Origin: Aphidius gifuensis
Lineage: Eukaryota > Arthropoda > Insecta > Hymenoptera > Braconidae
Assembly (NCBI RefSeq): GCF_014905175.1
Contig: NC_057792.1
Coordinates: forward strand, 1,736,001 to 1,800,000
Length of the DNA stretch: 64,000 bases
Direction of reading: 5' to 3'
Within the stretch, counting starts at the first letter, position 1. The number at the start of each line of letters is the position of its first letter. Below, piece after piece: positions 24,201 to 40,285 of this stretch. A program made the translations under genes and the position numbers. The notes beneath the pieces are model-generated. The model was not told the DNA's origin, searched no databases, and saw only the letters and a list, made by a program, of their open reading frames with translations.

Positions 24201-25225
24201 ATAAATCCCGTACAACTGTCGTGAATTATCGATTAATTGAATCAACAGATGGATAGATGGAATATAAATTTTAACAATCAAATATACTTATTGAATTTCT
24301 TTATGATTTAATTTTTTTTTAATTTAGAATTTACATGTTTTACATTTATCATTTCATTTTACTTTTTTTTTTCTTTCATTTGTAGAAATTCATTTTTACA
24401 TGTCAAATTGGAAATTGTAAGTTTTTATTTTTTATGTATCCTTGTATTGTGGTCACGATAAGTCAGGGGCGCATTTTTTGTGGTCAAAAAGAAAAAAAAA
24501 TGATAAAAAAAAAATCACGTGTCACCCGAGACCAACTTTGATCTCCCTTTCTATTTGAAAATATGTCACGAATAATATATTAAAAATTTCTAAACTATAT
24601 TTTAAATAATTTATTTCAATTGTTATTAGTGTATATGTAGGAAAAATTAAATTTATCTTGTTTTTTAAAATTCATTTAGGAGTTATTTAAATTTTCTTAT
24701 TTTTATTTCTTCAACATCAGATGGAAAAACAAATTTATTTAGCTCTTTTTTATTAAATTTGAATTATTGCATTGTATTATTTTATGTTTAAATATTTTTT
24801 TATAAAAAAATAAATAAATAAATGAATTAAAAATACGAGGTGTCATGTAAAATGAGAGGTGTGCTTGGTGGAAAATGTAAAGTTGGTGCCCTTGACTGCC
24901 AGCCTTGCTCCGGTCTCTTTATTCAACCCCCTTTCACAATTATTTTTAAAACCCCTTCTTTAAATCTCTTACGAATTTGTGACTTTACAAATTATACTAA
25001 AATTTTTAAATTTATTTATAACGAGACTGGCGGCAGAAAATTTCTGAGACGGATAGAAGAAATTCCATACAATAATTCTTTGATCCATTCCTCCTTTCCT
25101 TCAAAAAAAAAAATACTTCTAATTGTCAATTTCATGAAAGTTTGCTTCTATAATTTAAACAACACTATTTTATAACATAATTTAATAATATCATAATAAA
25201 ATTACTCTGTAAATCATAACAACAA

Positions 25226-25248
25226 CGATCGATATCGATCGATCGATC
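25226..25248. repeat. (GATC)-type palindromic repeat
   Basis: CGATCGATATCGATCGATC and following bases make a short self-complementary GATC/CGAT tract in intron 2. Confidence 0.7.
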
Positions 25249-28200
25249 CAATTACTCATTTGAACTAGAAAAAAAATACTAATCTCTAAAAAATCGTTGT
25301 AAAAGTGTTAACCAAAATTAATATATATATATATTTTTTTTTCTTTAAATCTAATATTTAACTTATCCAAAAATGTAAAATAAAATGAAAATACTGGTGA
25401 AAGTAATAATCTTATTAATAAAACCGGAACACAATAACTCATATTTTTAATATATAAATATATTTATTTTATTTATTTATATTAATTGCATTTCCTCATC
25501 TTTTGAGTATGTTTAATCTTGATTAACAAGCTGTATATGTCAAGTAATTAAAAATTATCATTTAAAAGTAACACATCAAGGGGTGTATACAGTTACACAT
25601 GTTTATTTTGAAATATGAATGCAGCACAAGTTCATGTATTAAAGTCAACGATTATTTAAATACACGGCCCCCGGGTTTTTTATTTTTCATTTATTTATCA
25701 TTATATATTTTACTTATTTTTTTTTTTCGATGCACTTTTGTAATGTATATTTACAACAAGCATATAACACGCGCGCGCATGGGTCATCTTTCCAGGTTAC
25801 GGGAACATAAACCTGTTGAACAGAAATACATCACTTGTGTGTTAGATATAGTCTAAGTATCCATAGTCCATTTTAAGAATAATAATTACACGATACAGTA
25901 TAAATTCACACGGTTTTTCTAAAACGTCAAATAACATATATTTTAAACTATAAACATACAATATTATCCCACGTAATATTAAATATTTAAACTAGGTATA
26001 AAAATAGGTTAAATATTATTCAAATCATTTGTTTAAAATTTAAATTTACTCGTCGTTTGTTGATCGCGTGTGAGTCTAATGCCAATTTTATATATTCAAA
26101 ATTAAATATCAATTATCATTCATTCAACTGTTTTATTTTTCATTTATATTTTTTTTTTAAATTGCTATCAAAATTAATTGAGTATTTATATTAAAAACAA
26201 TTTATTAATTTATCAAAATTAAATTATACACGTATTGCATAATAAAAAAATAATTATTATGATTAATAATGGGAATTTATTGAATCAACTTGGCACATAT
26301 TGATCATCAGAAAATAGAAAGAATAAAAATGAAAAAAAAATACTAATCACAACGGGTGGAGAAATAATCGATTACATTATTTTCATCAGCTAATAATTTA
26401 ACTGATTGATGAAATAATAAAAAAATGAAATGATAAATAATAATTGAAGAAATAATAAATTTTTTTTTTTAAATGATTGAATAGGAAGCTACAAAATGTA
26501 ACTTCAATCATTGAAGGAGGATCAATTGATCATTTCAAATATTATTACAATTTATTATTTAAAAAATATATAAAAATTATATTTTGATAAATAAAAAAAA
26601 AAGATATTATAAATGAAAAATAAAAACAAATATCAAAGTGAAATACGTGGTGTTGAGCCCAAGGTTTTGTATACGTGATGCTAATGTTAATAATTTTTTT
26701 TTTTCATGCAATTTTTTTATATTATTTATTTTATTTATTTCATTGTTTTTTTTTTAATTTTATTGTGTGCGTGTGATTCTTCAACTTCAACAGTATACTC
26801 CCTCATCTTTTTAATGCATCTACAGTGTAAAATAATAATGATAAAAATTATAAAAAAAAAAAAAGAGTTGAACATTACGCTGGTTGTAACACACAATGCC
26901 TACTTATCATGCTACAGTCAAGTTAATATATTATTATCCACACACTTGTGCGTGTGTGCACCTTGTGAATATTATTTTTATTTTCTAAATCAACACTAGT
27001 TAAATATTAATAAAAATATATTTGCAAAATAATAAATAATAAATATTTAAATGCATTTTTAAAATACAAATAAAAACTTTGATAAAAACAATTATTTTAA
27101 ATCGAAATTTAGATTAGTTTTATTATTTTTTATTTAGATAACTGATTTTTTTATAAAATTAAAAATTAATTAATTTGTTTAATTGATTAATTATCTAATC
27201 CCGTCAACATGTTCAAATATATTATACCAAAAATTCAATAAATAAAATTGATTGAATTTCTAATTAAATTAATTGCATTATTCATGATGATTTTTTGTAT
27301 TAATGAGTGCCAGAACATTCATGACATTATACACATAATAAAATTTAAAAAATTATATAATTTTTTTCTCATTTAATTCTTATTTTTACAGATATATTTT
27401 TAATTTGATCTGTCGAGGCAAAAATGCACCACAATATTTTTAGAAAAAATAAAAAAAAAAAAAAGCCACAAATAAATAAGGAAAATTTGCTAGATAATTT
27501 TTCTAATTAATATATAAATATTTCGAAAATTATTTTTCATAATTTTATGTCACGCATATATGCTCCAACTTATTTTTCAATAATACAAAAAAACATTTTG
27601 AAGAATAGAGATAAATTTTATGAAAAAAAATCTCAAGACAAATTTATAAAACGCCCACGGTTCATCGAGAAATACTCGATGATTACCTGGTGTAAAATGT
27701 GCATGTTTATATATATTTTTTTGATTTTTATATTTTTGAACAAGTCGATATATCGATGCAGAGGCGTAACTCACGCGATTGGTTGACAGTGAAAGTTTCA
27801 ACTCAATGTATAACTGCGTCAACGAAAAGAAAAAAGGATTAAAAAAAAAAATTTATTTAAAAAAATTCAGTGATGATAATCACACTTGAAATTGATCCTC
27901 TTTGAAAAAAATTCACTTTCAATTATTATCATTATTATTCTAACATAATGACTCGGCATAGAAATGCCTGTTACATAATCTGTCGAAAAATTTCGATTCA
28001 AAGCTTTTGGAGTATTAAAAAAATTTTACTAAAAGAAAAATATTTTTAAATCTCTTTCAACAGCTATAATATAATTAATCCTCTGAAAAATTTATTTCAA
28101 ATATTTTCTAAAATAACCTAAATATTTAATTTTTTATTCATTCAATCTTACCGTAAAATAACGAGATAATATATCCGCCAAAATAAAAATAAATATGATA

Positions 28201-28306
28201 AAAATAACAGCAATATTTATGGTTATTTTTTTTGAAAATTGTCTTGAGTCAATATATATCTCGCCCACATGAATTGGGATCGTCTTACTTGATTATTATG
28301 AAAGTT

Positions 28307-28335
28307 TTCTTACCTGAAACAGAAAAAAAAAATAA
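28307..28335 (-). promoter_or_regulatory. Candidate recursive (zero-length exon) splice site in intron 2
   Basis: Read on the minus strand, a T-tract runs into TTCTGTTTCAG|GTAAGA, with the AG at 28315-28314 and the GT at 28313-28312. A strong acceptor directly abuts a strong donor, which is the architecture of a ratchet point in long insect introns. It would split the 42.6 kb intron into steps of about 24.3 and 18.3 kb. It is the only CAG|GTAAG I found on this strand inside the intron. Confidence 0.5.
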
Positions 28336-31300
28336 CAATTTATTATAAAGTAATAAGAAATAATTGTATGATGGATATTGATTGAATATAAATAAATTAA
28401 ATGGTATATAATTTATTGTAATTAATGTGTTTTAATCAAGTCACATATTGCCAACAGATAAATTAAATAACATAGCAATTAGAATTGAAAAAAAAAGGAG
28501 AAAAAAAAAATGTTTCTTAACGAGATACTAAATTAAATTTTTAATCATCTAAAAAGCCATTGTATTTTTGTGAGACAATTATAGTCAAAACAAGTCAGCA
28601 TAGAGCGTTAAATGTTCTCACTTAAATATTAAATAATAAATAAATATAAACATGTTAAACCACATCGTCACGCTTGAAAGAAACTAAAACCGCAACCGAT
28701 TGTCAATCGCATTCCAATTAACCACCGATCTCCTACTACTTAAAAAAAAATATACATTATATGATGCAATATACATTACATCAAAATTCAATTCCATATA
28801 TACATTCAACATTTATTTAATCTTTTGTTAAATTCCTTTGTTCATTCTCGATTTGTAATTCTCGTGAAAAATTAAAGATAAAAAAAATTTCAAATAAATT
28901 ACTTTACGACAATTAACACACACACACAGCTGTGAGAAGACTAATGAAAAATAAAAAAAAAAACCGGTTGAATGAACCTCAATTACTCGTGATAAAAAAA
29001 AAAATATGTGTGCATTTTTTAAATATTTATTCTTCTTTGTTATGAAGGTCAACAGACGACCTTCTTCAGGTATTCTTAGTTTTTTTTTTTTTTTTCTTTT
29101 CTTTCTCCGACCGAGATTCGTTTAAATAAGAAAATTTTTAATAAAAAAAAAAAATGATTATTATTATGGAAAACTGAGAATGATAATAAAAATTTGAATG
29201 ATTATTTATTTTGGTTTTGAGGTTGAGAGAATTTAATGTGTTGGTACAAGGTCGAGTGGAGTGACTGACTAATTCAGTGAGATAAAATATAGGTATTTTA
29301 CGTTCACATTGACCAACACATATAATATGATTCAGACTGAAAGCACGCGAGCAGGAAGAGTGAAGAGATTTTAAAACCGTTGAGATAAAAAAAAAATTTT
29401 TTTGAAATAAAAAAAATATCTATATACGAGACACAAATGCAGATGAGTCAGAGCGAACATTCAACTTTTATTTTTTTTAAATATAAATTTCTTTTTTATT
29501 ATTTTCCTTTCACCCTCATTTTCAAGATCCTTTGTCAATCTATCGAGAAACACTTTTTATTTAATTTTTCCAATGCAGTCATGAGGAACTAAAAATATTT
29601 TCAAAAAAAATTTAAAAACCACTTGTGAAGATTAAAAAATCATCGATCAAAAAATAAATAGAAAAAAAATTTTTTTTTCTGAATATTTAAATAATTTTTT
29701 ATTATTGTTAGAGTATTGTTGATGATTTATTTATTTATAAAATTAAAAATAGTTTAAAATATCAAAGACAACTATTAGTCATGGTGTAGTAATTTATTAT
29801 TTTTTATATTTTAATCACATGGAGAATCTTTTTACACTCGACGAGGCAATATGGGTGACATAAATGTCAGAACGTGAGTACTTGTGAACCTTTGTGGAAA
29901 AGTATACGGTATTTTCAACGATATAAATATAAAATAATATGTATCTACATATAAAAGTACTGTCAACACTTGCCGACACATTAGATAAAAATTATAAATA
30001 ATTTTTATTTTATTTTAAATATACATTCACACCGCAAATAATATGCAGATATTAATTTCAATGGGTTTGTCACGAATAAATTGCCAACTATTTTATTCAA
30101 AACGACTTGAAACTAAATGAAAAATCCATTTAAAATCATTAAATTATTGTTTAAAAAATTCAATTTAATTTTTCGACTCACCAGGAGTAATAGAATCTAT
30201 GATTCAACTCAATTTGAGTCACAAAATTAATTTGTAAATTAATTTAAAAAAATATACAAACACTGTTAATTAATAATAATTTTTTTTCAACACCAATAAA
30301 ATTAGTGAACTCAGTCTTGAATATTTACTAGAAATTTTCGAAAATTACTCAAAAAGTTTTACGATCATTAAGCCACTTTAAAACCCTCAAAAAACTCTTG
30401 ATAAATTAATTTTTTTTTCCTGCATTGATTGACGAATAAAAAATTTAAAAGACAGAAAAAAAAATGACCTACTTGTCATTTTTTTTTTTAAATTAATTTA
30501 ATATAAAAAAATAAATATATCACCGGGTTAGTAGTCTACCTACTTTGTTAAAGATCCAGACGAGATTGCAGCAGTGCCATATAGCAACACTTGATATAGC
30601 CGATGAAAAATCAATCCACATATTTCGATTTTAAAGATAAATATATTTTTAAAAAATTCTATATATATTTTTCACTCAAATGCTAGTTAATATTATTTTT
30701 TTAAAAATAATAACAATTGCAATTTATGCATTTATATACAAACGTCATGAAATTAAATATTGATAATGAGATTGAAAAAAAAATTTATCACTATTTTAAA
30801 ATAGATCGATGGTACGTCAGTTTAAAAGATGGACAGAAATAAAATTAAAATAACAGATTAAAAAAGCAAATGTCGATTGATATAGATTGAGAATGATCAC
30901 AATGCGGAAAAATAAAATCATTGATTTAATCGTATTTTCTCATCGATCATTCAACAGATCGATATATATATATAAATTTTTATTGATGTTTACCGTTAAT
31001 AATAAAATTTCTAATGTTATTTTATTTATTTTTTAAATATATAATTTATAAATAACTTGATTCATCCACCCACGAATGATAAAATAAGGTATATCGAATT
31101 GAAAGTTGATGTTGCTGTTGTTGTATATTTTAAGTTGAGTCTTGTTATCGAATATTTAAAAGGTGCAAAAATATATAAGATGATATGTAAAATGAATATA
31201 ATAAGAAGAAGACAGTTTAACATGTCCATTTTTGGTATAATTGGATTTTTTAAAAAGAGGTGAGAGTATTCAACAGAGGAGTATTAATTTCAAACGTCAT

Positions 31301-34300
31301 GGTTATAAACAAGTTGAGTAAAAACCTCTTTATTTATATCACTGTAACCAAGGATGAATTACCAAGTGTGGGGTTAACGCCAAACCCACGCATGAGGTCA
31401 GGACAATTTACTTTATTTATTTATTATTTTAAAAAAATATATATACTATATATTCTTGTCACTAAAAAAAATTTAAATATATTAATTGTTTTTAAATAAT
31501 TTTTTTTTTGATAAATAATTATCGATTTTTAATTTTTACATTTAATTTTCCATCAAAGAGAGACAAGTAGTTCATATCAGATTAATATCAATTGATCGAT
31601 AATATTATTAATTTATTTTTAATACTTGTTGAAATTTTAAACATCATCATTTATCATTTGAGATTTAATTTTTTATGTATAAAAATTTATTAATCCATTT
31701 GTCATTAATTTAATGCGAAAGTTGTTCATGTTGTTATGCATGAAAATGATTTTTTTTTTTTAACAAGTTTAATATGAAAATTTATGAAGAATAAAATTAT
31801 TTAAAGGGACATTTAGTTGAGATATGTGAGATTAAATATTATCAATGTTATTTTGGATTGGCAGATTGATATTATATTTTTGATTTTTCGATTTTTAATT
31901 TATCAGGACGTGGATTTTGTTTTTTTTTTTTTTTGAAAAATAAAGGATTAAATTTGTATATTGGTTTTATCTGACTTGCCCACGCGATAATATATTTATT
32001 TAAACTTATCCAAGTTGTGGTGTAAAAAATACAAATGGGAGGCGTGGTACCAATGTGACTTTGCTTTCAACTTTGTGTGTCTCAACTTTGGACGAGACTT
32101 GGTATAAAATACAATGTATGTATACATATACCTGTATTGTCTCCACCTCGGGCATTGTCTTTCAGTTTTCAAGACAGCAAACAGTGATTTATCGTGATCA
32201 AAGACCGAGCCTTATACTCTATGTGACATGTTAAATGTTAAAAACAAACAGAAAATTTTATAACGAAAAAAAAAAAACATTCAAAAGTTACCTAAAGTCG
32301 AATTAAATAATTCATTTATTATTCTATCGATTTACAGAGAAAAAAAAATCAAGTTCTCAGATAATTTTCTGGATATAAACACATATCTTGAAACTTGAAA
32401 GATTTAGCTTTTAAAATCACGAGCAAATATCAGCTGATTTAAACACAAATTTTCCAGTCAATTCATCACGAAATAAATTATCTCAGTGAATAATTTTCCA
32501 ATAAAAAAATTATTTATTTAAAAATAAATTAATTGTCCACTAACTACAATAAAAAAACAATAAATTAAATAAAAAATATCAATTTATTTTCGACTTGCAG
32601 TGGATATATTTTCGTTCAAATGAATTCGACTGGAAAATTTTTTAATCACGATATTTATAGTCATCTTTGTTTGCACTTGAATTGTTGGTAAAAACTTGTA
32701 ATATTTTTCAACATTATAAAAAATAATAATGATGTATAAAAATATAATATAAGGGATGAAAAAAAAAAAAAAAAAAAAAAGTAAAATATATATTTATACA
32801 ATGTTGATGGTAATGGAGATCGAATGAGGACCGGTTGATACATGAACCTCTATATACTTGAACAGAAAGTTGCGAGAGACAACATTCCAGAGTCCTCTTC
32901 ACCATCATCTTCCTCCTCTTTTTTTTTATTTTTATATTTTTTATTTATTCTCTTCATATTCTCTTGTGTAGAATACGGCGCCTACCTAACCTGCCTCGTC
33001 TTCTATCTATTCTATATAACCTCAGGCGCGCCTTCATTGCAACTCCTTGACCTTACAACGCGCGCGTAAAAAAATTTTTCTTCTTTTATAAATATCTTTC
33101 ATCCAGTATCCGATAATAGTTTTATAAAATTTTATATTTTTAACCATGTCTATCAAGGCTAAATAAATATTTAAATTAAAAAAAAATTATCCCCAAGATC
33201 ATTAGAGAAATAATATTGTCGAAAATACAAATAAATTGGACCAATATTTTTATTTTATTATTTATTGTTTTTGCGTGCAGCAAGATAATTTAAAAACAAT
33301 TCCCGTGAAATGCCTTGGGCGTTACCGAAGATGTTTAGCCATCAGTAATAGATGGTTTTGCCCCGTGAGAACTTCCCCTTGATTTTTCAAAGTCAAATTT
33401 CCCGTTTTTTTTTTTTTATTAAATTTATTTTTTATAATATAAAACTTCCGTCCCTCATATCCGCAGGCACATATATCGTAACAACTTGTGCACTATTGCA
33501 TACACATTGTAAGTTGATGCATTAATTCATGAATAATTTTAAATATAAATTTAATTTTTTTTGTGTATGTGCATTTGAGATAACTGATATTAAAATATAT
33601 ATAAATGTTTATAATATTAATTTTTTGAATTATATTTGGGGATGTCAAGGACAACTTATGAAATTGATGATTTGAACAAGCTTGTGGATCAGATCAAAGG
33701 AGGTAATAAAAATAAAAGAATAAAAAAAATTATGAGATTTAAATCTGAAGGGGATTTTAAAGTGAGCTATTATTATTGTTATTTTTTTTTGGCTAGATGA
33801 CGATGTGATTATTGATATGCGAATCTCAAGTGTCTCCACTTGAAATTCTCATTTGTGATTTTGAAAATTATGTCAAGATGGGTACCAATCATCATCTCCA
33901 AAAATGAAATTTTAAAATAATATTTTTTAAAAAGTTTATTAAATAGGTCATCTTTATTTGACTGATAATATTTTTAATATTTTTTCTTTTTCTAAATTTC
34001 AATTTGAGCGGTTTTTTTTTCTTGTTATTTGATTGGAAATCAATCTTGAGTTTCGTGTGTGGCATTTAAGTATTTAAAATGAAAAAAAAAAAAAAAAGGG
34101 AATTAAGTACGAATATATACACAAAGGAGGAAACGAAATTTGAAAAAAAAAAAAGGAGCAAAAATTTAAAAAAGGCTGAAAACGTGTTGGACAAGATGGA
34201 AATTCCATCCCTGATGATTTAACGATCGTATTTCTTATTTGTCCTTGAATATCAAGCATAAAAAAAAATGCTTTTTCAAAAGTGACCGACAAACATTGTT

Positions 34301-37300
34301 TGATTTTAAATTTATATACGTATTTTACGTGTTTTTTTTTTTTTCGTTTTGCAAATTTAGCTTATTCATTTTGTCAATTTTAAACGGATCGCCAAAAAGT
34401 CATATTTCAAATTCTAATGATATTTTTTTATATTTATTTTTTATTCCAATAAATTTTTCAACTCAAAGATAAAGTAAAAAAGCTTTTTAAAAAGAATTTA
34501 TTCTTGTCTCTTTAAGAAAAAAATTTTTTATATTTATTGTTATTGAAAAAAAATAAAAAAAAGCATTTAAAATCGGTTAATTTGACTGCAGATGACCGAA
34601 AACCATCGAAAATTACTTTAAGAGTGACATGGACTTTTTGTAAAATATATTTAAATGAAAAAAAAAATTTGACAACTTTTATAACATGTCAAATTTCATG
34701 GATATTGCTTAAAAATAAATTTAAAAAATTTTAAGCCATACATAATATATTTTTTTAAATAAATAAAAAACTTTTATGTATTTTTTTTTTCATTTAAAAT
34801 ATTGAAAACTTTGTAATAATTCTAATTTATATTTCAATTAAAAAAAAAATTGGTTTTCATAAAAATTTTACATCAAGTTTTAATAAACAATTTAAAGAGT
34901 AAATTTTTGTTTATAAAAAATAGATTTAAGTGTATTATAAATATTTATTTTAATAGTTTTTTGGTTGAATATTTTAAAAATTTTATTGAGGCCTATGGTT
35001 ATTACTTGTTTCAACAGAAATATAATCTACAAACCAATTGAAGTTTGTGAACTTGCATCAAGTGACATTCCAACTAAGTTGTATATGCTACAATATATTT
35101 TTATTTATTATTATATTATTTTTAAACTCATCCACGAGTCAATGAGCTGGAATGTTAGCTAACAACTATTCAAGATGCCATGATATTGAATGTCACCAAC
35201 CAAGATGGTAGCAAGATGCTTCAAAGTGTATAGCTTTAAAGTTAACATAAAAAATACTTGTTTTTATTATTGTGAAAAATTTATACTTTATGATTTTATT
35301 ATTAAAAAAATCATAAACAATAAATAATTTAAAAAAAAAGCAAAAATTAAAATTATCATCATAAAAATTCAGCTTAAATTAATTTTTCTAAATTACTTTG
35401 TAAATATTTAATTTAAAAATATATTTTTAAATAAATAAATTTTAAAAAACTATTAATAAATTTAAATGAAAAAAGAAAATTGTAATATTTTTTTTATGGA
35501 CCATTTAAAACGCGTGCGGTCTTGGCAAACTGGTGCAGCTTTTTTTTTTATCTCAATCTTTTCGCGCGGCTGTCATGAGGAAGTCTACAAAGTCCAGTTT
35601 TTTTATATTTAAAAAAAAAAAAAATTTATGGTGTATGGTATAACTCTGGCCTCTGGCTATTAGACATATTAAAAAAATACATATTATGAGTTTGTTGATG
35701 GTCAAGATTTCCCTGAGGGCATTTATCGTTGTCACAGTCATTAACCTTTCAAATAACATAAAAATAAAAATTACCATTCAACCAAAAAACAATTGTAAAA
35801 CAATTTAAACATCAATTAAAATCATTATCTAGAAAAAAAGTAAAATCAATTTGCAATTAGCTACAGTTGTCCATGAACAAAAGACAACACAAATACATTT
35901 AAACTTATTTGAAAAAAAAAAAAAAAATTACTAAATGCAAAATTTAAAAGGCTTCTAGATATATATTTTGATATTGTTATAATAAAAAATTGCAGCATGC
36001 TTCTTGAGCTTCCATGATACCCGACAAGTGACGAATGTCATAAACAACACCTGGTTAATATTTATCCGCAACATTACATTATTAATAATAATGAATTCAA
36101 TGTTCATATCAACCGGACGAGGTATATTATTTTACAGGAAAACAACAACATTAATGTATTATGATCAAGTTATAAACCGGAAATATTATTATTAGATTAT
36201 TTATTGTCACAAAACAACGTCAGTAAAATGTAAACTATATATATAACCACAAGTGTAAAAATTTCATTGACCGGATATTATTATTGAAAAAAAAATATAT
36301 CAATAAATATTTTCAAAAAAACCAGCTAAAACTTGTCTCTGTTTAGCTGAAAAATTTTAAAAGTTATTTTCAAATGAATTTGTTTATTTCATGTATAGAA
36401 AATATCTCGAAAAAAATGAAGATATATATTTAAATATAAAATGTAATCTAAAAATATAAATGATAATTTTAATTGAAGTTTGAACAGAAGTTAAATAATA
36501 ATCCATTAATTTTGTAACATAGAAATTAATGTTTAAAATGATGTTAATATTACATTGAATTTGCAATTGTGAAATGATAATTACAAATATTTTCCAGATG
36601 ATCGTGCGGGATTAAACAAGATATATATATAAAAAATAAAAAAGTGTTTGTAGATTTATCATATAGGAAAGACGAGAAGAGACTACATGTATTAAGTAAC
36701 ATTAATACCATATTTTTTTCAAGTGAATATACATCATTTAGTTTCACTATTATCACACTTGCATACAACACACATATACATAAAAATACATATGCATCAT
36801 CAACAAAAGTGAAGAGAGAAAATTTCATTCACGGACATTAAAAGTGTTTTCACGTATTTGATCTTGTATTGTAAGTTTTAATCTTTCTTGTTTTGTTGTC
36901 TATTGCTTTGTTCCATTCACTGAGAATCCTGCAATGGTCCAATGCCATTGCATCAAAGAAAAAAAAATTCAGAAGAAAAAAAAATATAAAAATGTTACGT
37001 AGTCGTTGACAAAGAATACGTAACTTTGCGAATTTTATTTTTTCTTAAATTCGTTTTCTTTTTTTTTTTTCTTGGGATCAACAATTAATGGTAAAAATAA
37101 TTTTTATATTTTGTATTTGAGCACAATATTATAAACAATTATAAAAAGAAAAATTAAAAAAATATAAATAAATGTTTATAATAATTTTTGGTACATTAAA
37201 TAAATTATTTATATTTTGGATAAAAATTTTTCAAGTAATTTAATAGCTGCAGTATAAAGATATTTAAAAAAATTTAATTTGTAAATTTTAATTGATATTG

Positions 37301-40285
37301 GTGTTTAATGTAATGTTGCTGTTTTTTATTATTATTTTTTAATTTTTTTTAAGGTACTATATGAATTTGAGGAATGAAATTTAACGGTTGAAAAAGGAAT
37401 GCAGATAACGTGTGTGTTGAGAGAATAAAAAATGGAAAGAGGCAAATCGACTATCGCAAATTCCAATGTGCTATATAGCAAAACCAGAAATCATGTAAAA
37501 AAGCTGGAGCATTTTTAAAAAAATTTTTTAAAATTTAATGCAAAAATTTGTATAAATGTAATTTATATGTCGTTTTTTATGTTTGACATTTATATTTGCA
37601 TAAATTATTTTTTTTTTTTTCAAAAGGGCCCAGGTGAAAAAAAAATAATCAAAAAAATTTTTTTTTCCATTTAAATAACTGGATTACCACAAAAATTTTT
37701 TACCACAAATAAATTTATTATTTTTCATTATGGAATTTTTATTGAACCAAAATATAAAAATTTCTTTTCACACTGTATCGATGTAATAAACAATGTAATA
37801 AAATATTATCAAAATATAAAATTAAATTTTAAATTAAAATTTTTTAAAAATGTTTTTTTAAATTTTTTAATATTTGTTTTTATGAGAAAAATAGATTATT
37901 TTTTTGTGGAATTTTATGGGCTCAACTAAGCATGATAGTATAGAATCACTAATTAGGATAATGACTTTGAAGGATAAGCGATCAAAATTGAGGTAAATAT
38001 AGCGGTCGTTCACGCACCAGCAACAAATCACATTTAAAAATCCAAAACAATATATATTTTAAATTTCTATACGTTTAATCTGATGCAATTTGTTGTTGAT
38101 ATAATTATGTTTAGATAATATTTGGCATTACTCAACAAAAAATACATTTTAAAAATAAACCACTCTATTTAAAAGTTTATTATCATTTTTTTTAACGATC
38201 ACTAATCGCAACTCTCCATTTATAAATTTTCTTATAAATATAATAATATTTTTTCATGGGACCCCCTGTTGATACGTATTTCCATTAAATAATTCATTGA
38301 TTTCGTCTATTTGTCTAGAAAACCGTTATTCAAAAAGATGAATCACAATATCGTGTCTTATGAAATATATTAACCAAAACACACAACAAAACATTAAAAC
38401 ATAAATATATATTTATTCATAAATTCAAAAAAAATATATATAAAATCAATGTCTATATATATAAAAAATAAATAAATAATTTTAAATCACTCAAAATGTC
38501 ATCTTGTCATTAAATAATATCACGATTATTCGTGAAAATAATTTATCAAAGATCAAAAGTTGATAAATAATATTTTTTTCTTTCTTTCATAAATCGTTTA
38601 TGATAATTTTTTAAATGAAAATTATGAAAATATTCAATGTAAATTACATTGACACTCAGTTAAAATTGTGTATTTTTAATTTAAATAAAATCCAAGAATT
38701 TAGATAGAATGAAGATGCAGTTTTATATTTGAAAAATCGATCTATCCAAGCGCCTTTCTTAATGTTGCTATTTAACGGAATGTAACTAATGGTCAATTCA
38801 GTGCCAAGATATCAGTGTGTTACACTGGCTATGTTTATGTTTATGTATAAATATAAATGTTTAAAAAATAAATAAATAAAAGGGGAAGATTTGTTAAATG
38901 CTTGTGTGTGTGTTGTTGGAGAGAAGTGCAATGGACATGGTAAAAAAGATAGTGGAAATGATAGTGAATATAAATCCTGAGATTCACGGGGTGTATGCAT
39001 GAGTTTTAACAAGGTAAACAGGTAAAAAATAAATGTAAAAAAATTGTTAATATTATTGCGGTAATAACACAACATTTTAGCAGATATAAATTAAAGCTGA
39101 GAAAAAAAATAAATCAAATATTGTATGTGAGGCTTCAATTTACGATTGAATCAATTCTAGTGTATTTAAAATTTTTTTTGATCAATTAATAGGTCAAGTA
39201 ACTATTGCCTATTGAAAACATTTATAAATATATTTTTTTTCTTCAAAAAAAAAAATGTATTAAATGTACTTGATATTTATTGAATGCTTTAAAACTGTTT
39301 TACGAAAAAAAAAAAAAAAAAAATAGAGAAAACAAATCAAGAAATATTTTTTTAAAAATGATTATTATTTTTTACATTTATTGTTATTTAAATTTCTCAT
39401 TTTTTTTTTTTTTTTTTATTAACAATAATAATAAAAGTATATAATGTAAAATGAAAGTAAGTTTAAAACAACCATACATATTTGCTTTTATGTATCTTTA
39501 ATTGAACATCGTGAAAAAAAAAAGAAAAAAAAAAAATGAATCAATGCAATTTTTATTTTCACAATGATGTATATGTGTTTGTTAAGATTTAATGATTGCA
39601 AAGAAGAAAGAGAGCAAGATGATAAAACATTTCACCAGACATAAATTTTTTTTTTTTTTAAATTTTACTTATTTTTTAAAGCTACTGTTTATTAACATAA
39701 TAATTTTGCAATTGTGCAATGACCTCCCTTAATGATATAAATGACAAGAAAAATATTATATTTAAAAATTAATTAATGATAACATTTAAATTAAAGCAAT
39801 TTAAATATTTCAATCAATGATAAATTATTCAACAGGATATTAAAAATTTTTATATCGTAAAATAAAAAACATTGATTGATAATTATTTTGATGTTTATTT
39901 TTTTTAAAATATCAAAATTTATTTTTAAATTCATCATGTAACATTGATAAAAAAAAATTGATTATATTTTAAGCAATTTAATTTGACCTAGATATTTCTT
40001 TTGGCTTGCTATTATTATCTTGTATATATATTTTTATCGACAAATTGAAACCCGATGAATGAACGGAAATCAATTATTATCAGATCTAAAAAAAGAAAAT
40101 AAAATTTAAAAATAAATTGATAATATTAATTTATATTTATTAATGTTCTAATGATATTCTTGAATATATATTTTTAATTTCAAGCTAACTAATTAGTTAT
40201 TCTAAAAAAAAGAAGAAATAAAAAATAGCCGAACAAAATTGCCAGTTTTTCAAAAGTTTTTTTTAATTTTATTTTATCTCTTCAG

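Noticed and set aside
24840..25175. 111-codon + strand frame starting MSCKMRG
   Set aside because: The first third looks mixed and Cys-containing, but the rest becomes Phe/Asn/Lys-rich, there is no clear splice context and I recognise no family.
27680..27705. Second possible minus-strand ratchet, ACACCAG|GTAATC
   Set aside because: The upstream sequence lacks a pyrimidine tract and the donor is weaker than at 28313.
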